In this document: one piece after another, positions 8,031 to 16,714 of the stretch | Layout of the letters: each line of letters starts with the position of its first letter | Position numbering within the stretch: position 1 is the stretch's first letter | Assembly: GCA_945928575.1 (NCBI GenBank) | Contig: CAMENP010000001.1 | Coordinates: forward strand, 62,001-126,000 | Length of the DNA stretch: 64,000 nucleotides | Origin: an uncultured Butyrivibrio sp. | GTDB lineage: Bacteria > Bacillota > Clostridia > Lachnospirales > Lachnospiraceae | Direction: 5' to 3' | Made by a program: the position numbers and the translations under genes | Notes under the pieces: generated by a model | Seen by the model: the letters and a program-made list of their open reading frames with translations, nothing else | Databases searched by the model: none | Told to the model about the DNA's origin: nothing

Positions 8031-8465
8031 ATGAACAAAGTTATCTTAATGGGAAGATTAACAAGGGATCCGGATGTTCGTTACGGAACAGGAGAAAGAT
8101 CCACGACAATAGCCAGATATACACTGGCGGTTGACAGAAGATTCAAGAGAGACAATGAGCAGACGGCTGATTTTATATCATGTGTGGCATTCGACAGAAA
8201 TGCGGAGTTCGCAGAGAAGTACCTTAAACAGGGAACCAAGATTGCCATTACAGGAAGAATACAGACCGGAAGCTACACCAATAAGGACGGCAATAAGGTT
8301 TATACAACAGATATCGTTGTAGAGGAACAGGAATTTGCGGAAAGCAAGTCTGCTTCCGAAAATAACGGTGGTTATACACCGACAGCGAGACCTGAACCGA
8401 GCGCAGCGGGAGATGGTTTTATGAACATCCCTGACGGCGTGGAAGACGAAGGCCTGCCGTTCTAG
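8031..8465 (+). CDS. ssb: Single-stranded DNA-binding protein
   Basis: A 144-residue protein starting [19 protein letters not shown], with an OB fold over about residues 1-105, a disordered linker, and the acidic tip 'DEGLPF' that recruits replication and repair partners. I use ATG 8031 because GGAGG at 8021-8025 is correctly spaced for it; the upstream in-frame ATG at 8019 overlaps that site. Lies between rpsF and rpsR as usual. Confidence 0.97.
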   Translation: MNKVILMGRLTRDPDVRYGTGERSTTIARYTLAVDRRFKRDNEQTADFISCVAFDRNAEFAEKYLKQGTKIAITGRIQTGSYTNKDGNKVYTTDIVVEEQEFAESKSASENNGGYTPTARPEPSAAGDGFMNIPDGVEDEGLPF

Positions 8466-8490
8466 AGATTTTTATAAGGAGGTCATGACA

Positions 8491-8757
8491 ATGTCTAATC
8501 CAAGAGAAGCTAAGGGCGATTCTCCAATGAAGAAGAGAATGGGCCGCAGAAGAAAAAAAGTTTGTGTATTCTGCAGCGATAGCGCTAATAACGTAATCGA
8601 CTACAAGGATGTTAATAAATTAAAGAGATATGTATCAGAGAGAGGTAAGATCCTTCCTAGAAGAATTACCGGAACATGTGCAAAGCACCAGAGAGCTCTT
8701 ACTGTTGCAGTTAAGAGAGCAAGACACATTGCACTTCTCCCATACACACTTGATTAA
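8491..8757 (+). CDS. rpsR: 30S ribosomal protein S18
   Basis: An 88-residue basic protein. It carries '[19 protein letters not shown]', a zinc-ribbon-like remnant in which the CxxC pair is present, and the typical '[17 protein letters not shown]' signature. Start set at ATG 8491, nine bases from AAGGAGG (8476-8482); the ATG at 8485 is too close to that site. Last gene of the operon, followed by a strong terminator. Confidence 0.97.
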   Translation: MSNPREAKGDSPMKKRMGRRRKKVCVFCSDSANNVIDYKDVNKLKRYVSERGKILPRRITGTCAKHQRALTVAVKRARHIALLPYTLD

Positions 8758-8780
8758 TTAGATAATCAGACGTATTTTAA

Positions 8781-8811
8781 GTCCGCCGGACACTGCCCGG
8801 CGGGCTTTTTT
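8781..8811 (+). terminator. Terminator of rpsF-ssb-rpsR
   Basis: GC-rich hairpin TCCGCCGG / CCGGCGGG followed by six T. Confidence 0.9.
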
Positions 8812-8872
8812 GTCGTATTGTCGCAGAATGTCTAAAAATATATGCACTTTGGATATAATTTTGTGCGTATTT

Positions 8873-8888
8873 ACGAAAACGTTATCGT
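8873..8888 (+). promoter_or_regulatory. cre-like palindrome upstream of the first surface-protein gene
   Basis: GAAAACGTTATC (8875-8886) fits the core of the catabolite-responsive element consensus (GNAANCGNWNNC), although the flanking T of the full consensus is missing. It lies about 60 bases before the gene. It could subject the carbohydrate locus to CcpA-type control; this is inference. Confidence 0.4.
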
Positions 8889-8944
8889 GGTAAAATACAA
8901 TTAAATTTAGTGTTACGCTATATTGAAATTTTTAGAAGGTAACA

Positions 8945-10021
8945 ATGAGAAAACACAATTTATCAAAGGTTCTTGCTTTTGCGTTGGCAGGAATCATGAC
9001 AATCGGCGGATGCCTGGTTGCCAAGAAGACGGACGTAAGTGCCGCAGCTACTACACTGGGACTCTTTATCGGAGGATCAGATCCTGTTGCAACAGTTGAT
9101 GCAGAGACAACAGGAACATATACTCTTAAATATTCAGGAGATGCGGTATCAGCAGGCGACTGGGGCACAATGTATATCAAACAGACATCGGCAGACGCAG
9201 GCAAGGCCGGATTCGGTATTAAGATTGACTCGATCAAGCTCAACGATAAAGCATACGATGTACCGGCTAAATGGCAGGGTGTATCGGCAGATGCCGTTAA
9301 TGGCGACGGAATATTTGACGCTGCATTCTATAATCAGTGGGGCCCGGCTGACGGAAACATCGGAGACGGAACCGGCAAGGATCTCGGATCATTAGCTGTT
9401 ACAAGCGCAGAAGTTACATTTACAATCGCTAAGTTCAACAAGATGACCCTTTATATCGGAGGCACTGCTGTTGCGGATACAGATTTTGCAACAGGTACAT
9501 ATACGATCAAGTATTCAGGAGAAGGCGCAGCAGCAGGCGACTGGGGAACCATGTACATCAAACAGGATGAAGGACAGGCACCACTTGATGGAAGCGGTGT
9601 AAAATTCGACTCTATCAAACTTAACGGAACAGATTATCCGGTTCCTCAGAAATGGCAGAGCCTTAATGCATCAATAAACGGCGATACAGGCTTGTTCGAT
9701 GCTTCATTCTATAATCAGTGGGGTCCGGTTGACGGAAATATCGGAGACGGAACCGGCAAGGATCTTGCAAATCTTCAGGTAACTGAAGCTGAGATTACAT
9801 TTACTGTAGTAAGCAACACGGAAGCCGTAGCACTTGGCGGAGATACACCGGGCGGCGATGACAAGCCGAACGAGGTTAAGCCTGGCGGAGACAATAACAA
9901 TGATGACAAGAAAAATGACGGAGATAAGCCGCTTGGCGATACCGTTATGATTTTTGCGGCAGTTGCAGCTCTTGCAGCATGCGTAGCAGTAACAGCCAAG
10001 AAATCAGTTACAGAGAAATAA
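8945..10021 (+). CDS. Secreted membrane-anchored protein with two tandem beta-rich modules (surface protein 1)
   Basis: A 358-residue protein with an N-terminal signal peptide (cleavage probably near 'DVSAAA', about residue 36; an alternative lipobox reading at 'IGGC' is weaker). Two tandem modules (about 37-160 and 166-290) each contain 'TGTYT(L/I)KYSG', 'AGDWGTMYIKQ', '(F/I)DSIKLN', 'FYNQWGP' and 'DGNIGDGTGKDL'. A G/D/N/K-rich linker, a membrane helix and a short basic tail follow. No LPXTG motif. The module looks like a carbohydrate-binding-type beta-sandwich, but I cannot assign it to a CBM family. Related modules occur in surface proteins 3 and 4. Confidence 0.85.
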   Translation: MRKHNLSKVLAFALAGIMTIGGCLVAKKTDVSAAATTLGLFIGGSDPVATVDAETTGTYTLKYSGDAVSAGDWGTMYIKQTSADAGKAGFGIKIDSIKLNDKAYDVPAKWQGVSADAVNGDGIFDAAFYNQWGPADGNIGDGTGKDLGSLAVTSAEVTFTIAKFNKMTLYIGGTAVADTDFATGTYTIKYSGEGAAAGDWGTMYIKQDEGQAPLDGSGVKFDSIKLNGTDYPVPQKWQSLNASINGDTGLFDASFYNQWGPVDGNIGDGTGKDLANLQVTEAEITFTVVSNTEAVALGGDTPGGDDKPNEVKPGGDNNNDDKKNDGDKPLGDTVMIFAAVAALAACVAVTAKKSVTEK

Positions 10022-10076
10022 AAAAGGATATAAAAGAAGGTATTTTAATATAGAGTAACCGAATTATTTACGAACC

Positions 10077-10106
10077 GCCCGGAGCGACTGCTTCCGGGCT
10101 GTTTTT
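10077..10106 (+). terminator. Terminator after surface protein 1
   Basis: GCCCGGA pairs with TCCGGGC, followed by TGTTTTT. The 210 bases from here to the next gene show no further gene. Confidence 0.85.
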
Positions 10107-10314
10107 ATATATGTTGTGGTGAAAACTTTACATTAATACGCATGTGTTGTCAGATGCCGGAACAGTACCGATTATGTCTAATTTAATCTGTACTCCATAT
10201 CTAATTTTTTTGGTATACAAACTCGACAAAAGAATGTAGACTGTAATCAGTCGTTGGGACGGGGAACCGCCCGGCGGAACATATTATTAATTATCTTAGG
10301 AGGGTAATAGTACA

Positions 10315-10968
10315 ATGAAAAAATTCAAAAAAGTTTTAGCTGCTGTTTTAACAGGAACAATGGTAGTAGCATCTATGGTATGCTCAGCATTCGCAACAGG
10401 TGATTTCAAGACAACAGGAACATCTGTAACACTTGATGACGGCGGAATCAGAATCAACATCTACAACCCATGGGGCAAGGATGACACACATGCAGTTGAT
10501 TCAATGGCAAATGTTGACGGAGCTAAGGCAGTAACAGTAACAGTTAAGGTTACAGGTATGGAGAAAGACGGAATCAAGTCATTCAATATGTATCTTAACG
10601 GCGCATCTAACGTAGATGGAAACAAGGTTTCATACTGGGAGAAAGACGGATCTAAGAAAGACGGATGCCAGTCAACAGTAGTTAACGTAACAGCTGATGG
10701 CGAATACAAGCTTACACTTACATCAGATGAAGCTTGGAAAGCTGGAGACAACAACTTCCTTATGGTTGGTACAGACATTGACAAAGATGCTTGGAACGCA
10801 CTTAACGGTGGCGAAGGTGATGCAAGTCTTCTTGGAATCACAGCAGTTACAGCATCAGCTGATATCCCAACAGGTGATAACGGAGCAACAGCTCTTATCC
10901 TTGTAGCAGTTGCAGCTCTTGCAGTAGTAGCTACAGTTTCAGTTAAGAAGTTCGCAGTTGAGAGATAA
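10315..10968 (+). CDS. Secreted membrane-anchored beta-rich protein (surface protein 2)
   Basis: A 217-residue protein with a signal peptide (cleavage near 'CSAFA', about residue 29), a single extracytoplasmic domain of alternating beta-strand character (for example 'GGIRINIYNPWG', 'DGEYKLTLTSDEAW'), then a C-terminal membrane helix and basic tail 'VKKFAVER'. No cell-wall sorting motif. Codon use is strongly restricted (ACA, GCA, GGA, CTT, AAC), suggesting very high expression. AGGAGGGTAA precedes the ATG. It lies between two other surface proteins with the same layout. Function unknown; a glycan-binding role is inferred only from the neighbouring sugar transporter. Confidence 0.85.
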   Translation: MKKFKKVLAAVLTGTMVVASMVCSAFATGDFKTTGTSVTLDDGGIRINIYNPWGKDDTHAVDSMANVDGAKAVTVTVKVTGMEKDGIKSFNMYLNGASNVDGNKVSYWEKDGSKKDGCQSTVVNVTADGEYKLTLTSDEAWKAGDNNFLMVGTDIDKDAWNALNGGEGDASLLGITAVTASADIPTGDNGATALILVAVAALAVVATVSVKKFAVER

Positions 10969-11003
10969 TTTTTCATTATCGAAATAATATGTGATTTCTT
11001 TAA

Positions 11004-11031
11004 GGGAACCGGTTAACCGGTTCCCTTTTTT
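11004..11031 (+). terminator. Terminator after surface protein 2
   Basis: Perfect palindrome GGGAACCGG-TTAA-CCGGTTCCC followed by a T run. Confidence 0.92.
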
Positions 11032-11112
11032 AGTATTCAAAAGCCAAAAGTTATCTAATATTTTCTGTATTTTATCTCTAATAATGTCCTTGAATATACA
11101 CAGTGAAAATTA

Positions 11113-11140
11113 TATAATGGCATAGTAGTAATTTTACTAC
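11113..11140 (+). promoter_or_regulatory. -10 element and 5'-end hairpin of the surface protein 3 transcript
   Basis: TATAAT at 11113-11118 is followed at the expected transcript start by the inverted repeat GTAGTAATTTTACTAC (11125-11140). A second inverted repeat, TGTAAC-AGAA-GTTACA, lies at 11155-11170 just before the ribosome binding site. A 5' hairpin of this kind may stabilise the mRNA. Confidence 0.5.
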
Positions 11141-11184
11141 GAAATAAAATAATATGTAACAGAAGTTACAATAGGAGGATGACA

Positions 11185-12075
11185 ATGAAACTCAGAAAAT
11201 TATTAGCAGCAGTTCTTGTTGGCGTAATGACAGTTTCTTCACTTGCAATTTCAGCATTTGCAGCTGATGAGAAGGCTACAGTTCCTGCACCTGGAGAATT
11301 CGATCCGGATGGTAAGGACTACGTTGCACAGATGTATGTTCAGGTAGGCGGCTCATGGGTATTCAGAAATACATGGGCAGATGAGACTTATGGTACAGCA
11401 ATCGGATATGAGAATGCCGACAAGCTTTCTAACGTAGAGAATAACGTTGTATCAGTTAATGACGGTACATTCACAGACGTTAAGCTTGAAGGAAACGGAA
11501 CATACACCGTTACACTTGATAAGCCTAACTTCGTTAAGAACGTAGACGGAAACACAACAGAGCCTACTAACTTTAACCTTATCGGTGTTTCAACTAACAT
11601 CCCTGCTTCAGCTGATGCTTCAGAAGGCGGACCTGTTAAGTTTACAGATGTTAAGATTACAGTTAATGATAACCTTACATATACATATCCTGAAGGATCA
11701 TGCGATCCTGATGCTATTGATAAAGGATCATACATCAGCATCCTTGGTGTCAATATCTGGAACAAAGATATATGTGTAGATGCCAACACAGCACTCGGCG
11801 GAGAAGATGTATGGCCGGGAACAGTTGACAAGATTACAATCAGCTTTACAATATCAGGATTTAACTATGATAAGGCTGCAGAAGAGACAACAGCAGAAGA
11901 GACAACAGCAGCTGCAGCTGACACAGCTACTAAGGCAGCTGATACAGCTAAGACTGATTCTTCTTCATCAAACGGACTTCCAACACCTGCAATCATCGGT
12001 ATTGTTGCAGCAGTTGTAGTTGTAGTAGTAGTTATCGTAGTAGTAGCTACATCCAAGAAGAAAAAAGCTAACTAA
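11185..12075 (+). CDS. Secreted membrane-anchored beta-rich protein (surface protein 3)
   Basis: I place the start at ATG 11185 because AGGAGG ends seven bases before it; the ATG at 11179 is too close. The 296-residue product has a signal peptide (cleavage near 'SAFAA'), a beta-rich domain with 'GNGTYTVTLD', 'VKFTDVKITVNDN' and 'DKITISFTISGF', an EETTA/TKAADTA-type linker, a Val-rich membrane helix and the tail 'TSKKKKAN'. The 'GxYTV', 'DSIK/DVKI' and 'TFTI' strands match those of surface proteins 1 and 4, so a common module is likely. No catalytic motif seen. Strongly biased codons suggest abundant expression. Confidence 0.85.
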   Translation: MKLRKLLAAVLVGVMTVSSLAISAFAADEKATVPAPGEFDPDGKDYVAQMYVQVGGSWVFRNTWADETYGTAIGYENADKLSNVENNVVSVNDGTFTDVKLEGNGTYTVTLDKPNFVKNVDGNTTEPTNFNLIGVSTNIPASADASEGGPVKFTDVKITVNDNLTYTYPEGSCDPDAIDKGSYISILGVNIWNKDICVDANTALGGEDVWPGTVDKITISFTISGFNYDKAAEETTAEETTAAAADTATKAADTAKTDSSSSNGLPTPAIIGIVAAVVVVVVVIVVVATSKKKKAN

Positions 12076-12111
12076 TCCAAGTTAGGTTTTATAAAACAGA
12101 TTACACAAAGG

Positions 12112-12134
12112 ACGGGACTTATGTCCCGTTCTTT
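12112..12134 (+). terminator. Terminator after surface protein 3
   Basis: ACGGGAC-TTAT-GTCCCGT followed by TCTTTT. The remaining 207 bases before the permease gene hold AT-rich promoter-like sequence but no gene. Confidence 0.85.
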
Positions 12135-12341
12135 TATGTTATGATTTATGTAATAGAAACGGTATATGTGAGCTAATTGTATAATATATCTAAAAATCCG
12201 GTGATAATTCTATTAAATATTTCTAAAAATTACTGTAATTTATGTACAGTATTTATAGTAGTGCTTATTGAAAAAATCATCTATAATTAGGATAAATAAA
12301 ATATCGTGAACGATTAACGCGGTATTAAGTGGAGGTAAAGG

Positions 12342-13799
12342 ATGAACGAACAGAAGTCCAAAAGTGAATTAGTCGCTGACAAAGCCTACTGGCTTGTGCG
12401 ACTTGGCGTTCTCGCAGCAGCTATTATGATGTTCCTGCCTGCTATGAACCCATCCAGAATTTGTGAACGTATCAATCGTAACTTGTCATTGTTCACAAGT
12501 GCTGTTTCGTGGAGTGGTCTTATTAACAACCTTAGTGGTTTCGATGTAAGAATCATCGGATCGTATGCACCATTTCAGTATGTAATGGCTTTCTCAATCG
12601 TTGCACTTGTAGGAATACTCCTTATGTGCGTCGGCGGTTGTATGTCATTAGGTAATCTTAAAATGAAAGTGAAAGGTAATTTCTTCACATTAGGAGGATC
12701 AATTGCCCTTGGAGCAGGAATGCTTCTTATGCATATACCTTATAATATGCTTATGGATACAGTAGGCAAGACGGAGACAGCTTCTACATCTAATCCGTTT
12801 TCACCGGCTATCCCGACAGCTATGTGGGTATTCTTTGTAATTGCGGTAATCGTATTCATCGGAACACTTATGACGATGATACTTCTTCCGAAGCCTGATA
12901 AGGCTATGAAGTTTGAAATGCCTACCAAATACAAATTATTCCTTTGTATGTTACCGTTTATCGTGCTTACATTTGCATTCTCATATCTTCCGTTATACGG
13001 TTGGAGATATGCATTCTTCGATTATACATCAGGTAAGCCTCTTACAGCGGATCAGTTCGTAGGTCTTAAGTGGTTTGCAAGGCTTGTTAATGACCCACAG
13101 ACACGAAGCGATGTACTTAAGGTTCTCAGAAATACACTTGTAATGAGTGGTCTTGGTATTGCTACAAGCTGGGTTCCGATGTTCTTCGCTATCATGCTTA
13201 ACGAAATTAAGACCAAGTGGTTCCGTAAGACGGTACAGATTTTTACAACAATTCCTAACTTCGTCAGCTGGGTTATCGTATTTGCACTTGCATTTGCTAT
13301 CTTCTCAACAGACGGATTTATCAACAGCCTTTTCGGAACTAAGATAGATTTCTTGGGTAATCCATCAGGAACATGGTTTAAGATGTTAGCCTGGGGAATG
13401 TGGAAAGGTGTAGGCTGGAGTGCTATTATTTATGTAGCCGGTATTTCCGGTATTCCGCTTGAACTTTATGAGGCTGCTACAGTCGATGGTGCCGGAAGAG
13501 CCCAGAAGATGTGGCATGTAACGGTTCCGGGACTTATGCCTACATATTGTGTATTGTTACTTATGTCAATTGCCAACATCCTTACCAACGGTATGGATCA
13601 GTACCTTGTATTCTACAATGCCAACAATGCAGATTTGATCAACGTACTCGACCTCTACGTATACAAGCTGGGACTCAGTGATCCTGATATGTTCCCACTT
13701 TCAACTGTTGTAAGTATGACTAAGTCCATAGTCAGTGTAATCCTGTTGTTCTCTGCGAACGCAATATCTAAGCTGATCCGTGGCGAGAGTATTATGTAG
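12342..13799 (+). CDS. Carbohydrate ABC transporter permease, LplB type with N-terminal membrane extension
   Basis: A 485-residue permease. The C-terminal ~290 residues match LplB-type oligosaccharide permeases, including the cytoplasmic EAA-like loop 'ELYEAATVDGAGRAQKMWHV' that docks on the ATPase. About 190 extra N-terminal residues carry roughly four further hydrophobic segments, unlike the usual ~300-residue family member. GGAGG precedes the ATG. It forms an operon with the LplC-type permease (13 bases downstream) and the binding lipoprotein. No ATPase gene is present; the import ATPase is probably a shared MsmX-type protein encoded elsewhere. Confidence 0.92.
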   Translation: MNEQKSKSELVADKAYWLVRLGVLAAAIMMFLPAMNPSRICERINRNLSLFTSAVSWSGLINNLSGFDVRIIGSYAPFQYVMAFSIVALVGILLMCVGGCMSLGNLKMKVKGNFFTLGGSIALGAGMLLMHIPYNMLMDTVGKTETASTSNPFSPAIPTAMWVFFVIAVIVFIGTLMTMILLPKPDKAMKFEMPTKYKLFLCMLPFIVLTFAFSYLPLYGWRYAFFDYTSGKPLTADQFVGLKWFARLVNDPQTRSDVLKVLRNTLVMSGLGIATSWVPMFFAIMLNEIKTKWFRKTVQIFTTIPNFVSWVIVFALAFAIFSTDGFINSLFGTKIDFLGNPSGTWFKMLAWGMWKGVGWSAIIYVAGISGIPLELYEAATVDGAGRAQKMWHVTVPGLMPTYCVLLLMSIANILTNGMDQYLVFYNANNADLINVLDLYVYKLGLSDPDMFPLSTVVSMTKSIVSVILLFSANAISKLIRGESIM

Positions 13800-13812
13800 G
13801 AGGTGATATGAT

Positions 13813-14784
13813 ATGGCAAAAATGTCAGAGAAAATGAAACAGGAACTTAAAGCTGAGAAGGCGTATAACAAGAAGCATAAGAGAATGTACAGACTCACTG
13901 CTAACGATGTTATATTTAACATATTTGCATATTTACTTTTTGGTATATTTGTTATAATATGTATCTTCCCATTTTATTACATATTTATTAACTCAATATC
14001 ATCACCTGCAGCTGTTACATCCAAAGCAGTAACATTCTGGCCTCAGGGATTCTCACTTGAGACATACAAGGCCGTTATTGAAGTTAAAGATATAGGTCAG
14101 GCGTTCCTTGTAACTATTACAAGAACTATTATAGCAACAGCACTTATGGTTGTTGCGTCAGGTATCATCGGATACCTCGTAACCAAGCAGGAGATGTGGC
14201 ACAGAAAATTATGGTACAGACTCCTCGTTGTAACAATGTATTTCAATGCCGGTATTATTCCTTGGTATTTGAACATGGCTATGTTAGGTCTTACCAATAA
14301 CTATATGGCATATATTATCCCTGCTATCGTAGCACCGTATAATATCATCCTTGTTAAGACTTACATTGAGTCAATACCTGCCGAGATGGAAGAAAGTGCG
14401 TTCATCGACGGTGCAGGATATGCAGTAATTTTCCGTAAGATTATATGGCCGTTGAGTAAGCCTATACTTGCGACGATCACAATCTTCGGTGCAGTTGGTA
14501 ACTGGAACTCATTTACCGATTCCCTTATGCTCATGCAGTCTAAGCCACAGCTTCAGACATTACAGCATAAGTTGTATAACTACCTTGATTCTGCTTCCGA
14601 TCTTAAGTCGGTAATTCAGAACCCGGATAGTGAGGTCGTAAGACGTGCAATGGATAACGCTGCATTCGCAAGTGTTATCAAGTATACGGTATCAATGATC
14701 TCCATCATACCTATACTTATCGTTTATCCGTTCATGCAGAGATACTTTGAAGAAGGTATCATGCTCGGTGCGGTTAAGGGTTAA
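13813..14784 (+). CDS. Carbohydrate ABC transporter permease, LplC type
   Basis: A 323-residue inner-membrane protein with six predicted helices and the EAA loop 'EMEESAFIDGAGYAVIFRKI'. It ends 'FEEGIMLGAVKG', the usual C-terminus of LplC-like permeases. It pairs with the preceding LplB-type permease to form the translocation channel. AGGAGG in the 13-base gap serves as its ribosome binding site. The next gene, after a hairpin, is the binding lipoprotein. Confidence 0.94.
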   Translation: MAKMSEKMKQELKAEKAYNKKHKRMYRLTANDVIFNIFAYLLFGIFVIICIFPFYYIFINSISSPAAVTSKAVTFWPQGFSLETYKAVIEVKDIGQAFLVTITRTIIATALMVVASGIIGYLVTKQEMWHRKLWYRLLVVTMYFNAGIIPWYLNMAMLGLTNNYMAYIIPAIVAPYNIILVKTYIESIPAEMEESAFIDGAGYAVIFRKIIWPLSKPILATITIFGAVGNWNSFTDSLMLMQSKPQLQTLQHKLYNYLDSASDLKSVIQNPDSEVVRRAMDNAAFASVIKYTVSMISIIPILIVYPFMQRYFEEGIMLGAVKG

Positions 14785-14793
14785 TGATATTAC

Positions 14794-14819
14794 ACCATGC
14801 CGGCGGCTGCCGGTATGGT
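14794..14819 (+). other. Intercistronic stem-loop between permease and binding-protein genes
   Basis: ACCATgCCGG / CCGGtATGGT forms a hairpin without a T run. It probably acts as an mRNA processing or stabilising element that lets the downstream binding-protein gene be expressed above the permeases, as known for other sugar ABC operons. Confidence 0.55.
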
Positions 14820-14864
14820 TGATATAAAATTCAACTTTAAAATTTTAAAAAGGAGGAAATTACA

Positions 14865-16637
14865 ATGAAATTAATGAGACGAGTAATCGTTGCATTGCTC
14901 GCTGTTGCTATGGCGGCATCATCATTAGTTGCCTGCGGTAAAGACAAAGGAACAGGCAAAGATGAGCTTGTAACACTTGACTGCTATAGCCAGTTAGCTA
15001 ACTTTCAGGGAACACAGGGAGGCTGGTTTGGAGCACTCCTTAAGGAAGAGTTCAATGTAGAACTCAACATCATCAAAGAGTCTGATAACACATTCGCAAC
15101 AAGAATGGAATCAGGTAACCTCGGTGATATCGTAGTATTTGGTAACTCAGGTGAGAATTATCTTGCAGCAGTTAATGCAGGACTTCTTCTTGACTGGAAC
15201 TCATATGATCTTCTTAGCAATTACGGATCATATATCAAAGAGCATATGCCGGCAGCACTTGCTAACAATGCCAAGATTTCCGGCGACAAAGGAATTACTT
15301 ATGGTATCGGTCATGCAGTAGCACTTAACTCAGAAGACCATGATGAGTTCTTCTATTCATGGGATCTCAGATATGATTACTATGCGGAACTCGGATATCC
15401 TACAATCAAGAACCTTGATGACCTCTTCAATGTATTTGTACAGATGAAAGAGAAACATCCTACAGACGATAACGGTAAGGAAACATACGCCGTATCAATC
15501 TGGCCAGACTGGGATGGTAACATGGTAATGTATCCAAAGTCACTCGCAACAGCTTATTATGGATATGATGAATTCGCTATCGGTCTCTACAACAACGAGA
15601 CAGGTGAGTTCTATGATCCTCTTATGATTAAAGATGACGGTTCATACGGCCCATACCTTGAGATGGTTCAGTACTTCAACAAGCTCTATCAGGCAGGACT
15701 CCTTGATCCGGATTCAGGTACACAGAAGTATGATGATGCAACAGCAAAGGTTAAATCAGGAAGAACATTCTGGTCAATCTTCAACTACGCAGGTTCAGCT
15801 GCATTTAACACAGAAGAGAATACATCAGCAGGCAAGGGTATGTACCCTGTAGTTCCTGATGAAGCTACTCCATGTGTATACGGTCTTAACCCTAACGGTG
15901 GCAGCCGTATCTGGACAATCGGTGCTAAGACAAAATATCCTGAGAAATGTATGCAGATCCTTAACTACCTCTGCACACCGGAAGGATACCTTAACTCAGA
16001 GTACGGTCCTAAGGGACTTTGCTGGGATTATGATGAGAACGGTCTTACATACTTCACAGAACTTGGTAAGAAGTGTGCAGCTGATACATCAACTATGATG
16101 GAATCAGACGATCCTAAGTTCGAAGTATACACAGGTGCTAAGTTCAAAGACGGACAGCAGCAGATCAACAACCTTACATGGGCTCGTAACGCTACAAACC
16201 CTGATAATGGTGAAAAATTCAACTACAAGTATTGGGCAAGCAACCAGACAGAAGCTGTTAAGGATTCAGCTGATGCTGACTGGAGAGAGCACACAGGATG
16301 TGACACAGCAGATCAGTATCTCAACAGCAGAAAGCTTGCAGACGGTTCACCGGCATACTCAGTTGCTGTAGCAACAGGATACGCTGAAGGAACTAAGTCT
16401 AAAGAGCTTAAGGTTGTTTGGAAGCAGGTAACAGATGCCATCGTTAAGGGATCATGGAGAGCAATCACAGCTAAGGATGATGCTACATTCAAGGCAGAAG
16501 TTGAAGACATGATCAAGAATGCTAACGCATACGATAACGGTAACGGTTACAAAGAGTGCGTTGAGTGGTCTTTAACAGAGGCTGACAGAAGACATCAGTT
16601 AGAAGAAGAAGTAAGAGCTAACGAAAAAGCTAACTAA
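14865..16637 (+). CDS. Extracellular sugar-binding lipoprotein of the ABC transporter (LplA-like)
   Basis: A 590-residue lipoprotein. The signal peptide ends in the lipobox 'LVAC' (lipidated Cys24), followed by a short linker and a large periplasmic-binding-type domain like LplA and other family 1 solute-binding proteins. The usual landmark 'DLRYDYYAELGYPTIKNLDD' is present. AAAAAGGAGG is well spaced from the ATG. Codon use is highly biased, suggesting abundant protein. It would deliver oligosaccharide to the upstream permeases. A paralogue is encoded on the other strand at 21511-23265. Confidence 0.93.
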   Translation: MKLMRRVIVALLAVAMAASSLVACGKDKGTGKDELVTLDCYSQLANFQGTQGGWFGALLKEEFNVELNIIKESDNTFATRMESGNLGDIVVFGNSGENYLAAVNAGLLLDWNSYDLLSNYGSYIKEHMPAALANNAKISGDKGITYGIGHAVALNSEDHDEFFYSWDLRYDYYAELGYPTIKNLDDLFNVFVQMKEKHPTDDNGKETYAVSIWPDWDGNMVMYPKSLATAYYGYDEFAIGLYNNETGEFYDPLMIKDDGSYGPYLEMVQYFNKLYQAGLLDPDSGTQKYDDATAKVKSGRTFWSIFNYAGSAAFNTEENTSAGKGMYPVVPDEATPCVYGLNPNGGSRIWTIGAKTKYPEKCMQILNYLCTPEGYLNSEYGPKGLCWDYDENGLTYFTELGKKCAADTSTMMESDDPKFEVYTGAKFKDGQQQINNLTWARNATNPDNGEKFNYKYWASNQTEAVKDSADADWREHTGCDTADQYLNSRKLADGSPAYSVAVATGYAEGTKSKELKVVWKQVTDAIVKGSWRAITAKDDATFKAEVEDMIKNANAYDNGNGYKECVEWSLTEADRRHQLEEEVRANEKAN

Positions 16638-16667
16638 ATAGCACAATATACAGACTTTAATAAATTG

Positions 16668-16697
16668 GGGCTGTTCGTAGTATCGAACAGCCCTTTT
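16668..16697 (+). terminator. Terminator or attenuator between binding-protein and DUF624 genes
   Basis: GGGCTGTTCG-TAGTAT-CGAACAGCCC followed by TTTT. The short T run suggests partial read-through into the DUF624 gene. Confidence 0.75.
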
Positions 16698-16714
16698 GTG
16701 ACAAGGAGCAATTA

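Noticed and set aside
10461-10976. Long minus-strand open frame opposite surface protein 2, and similar frames opposite surface proteins 1, 3 and 4
   Set aside because: These arise from the biased, repetitive codons of the sense genes (ACA, GCA, GTT), lack ribosome binding sites and encode Ser/Thr/Val-rich nonsense.
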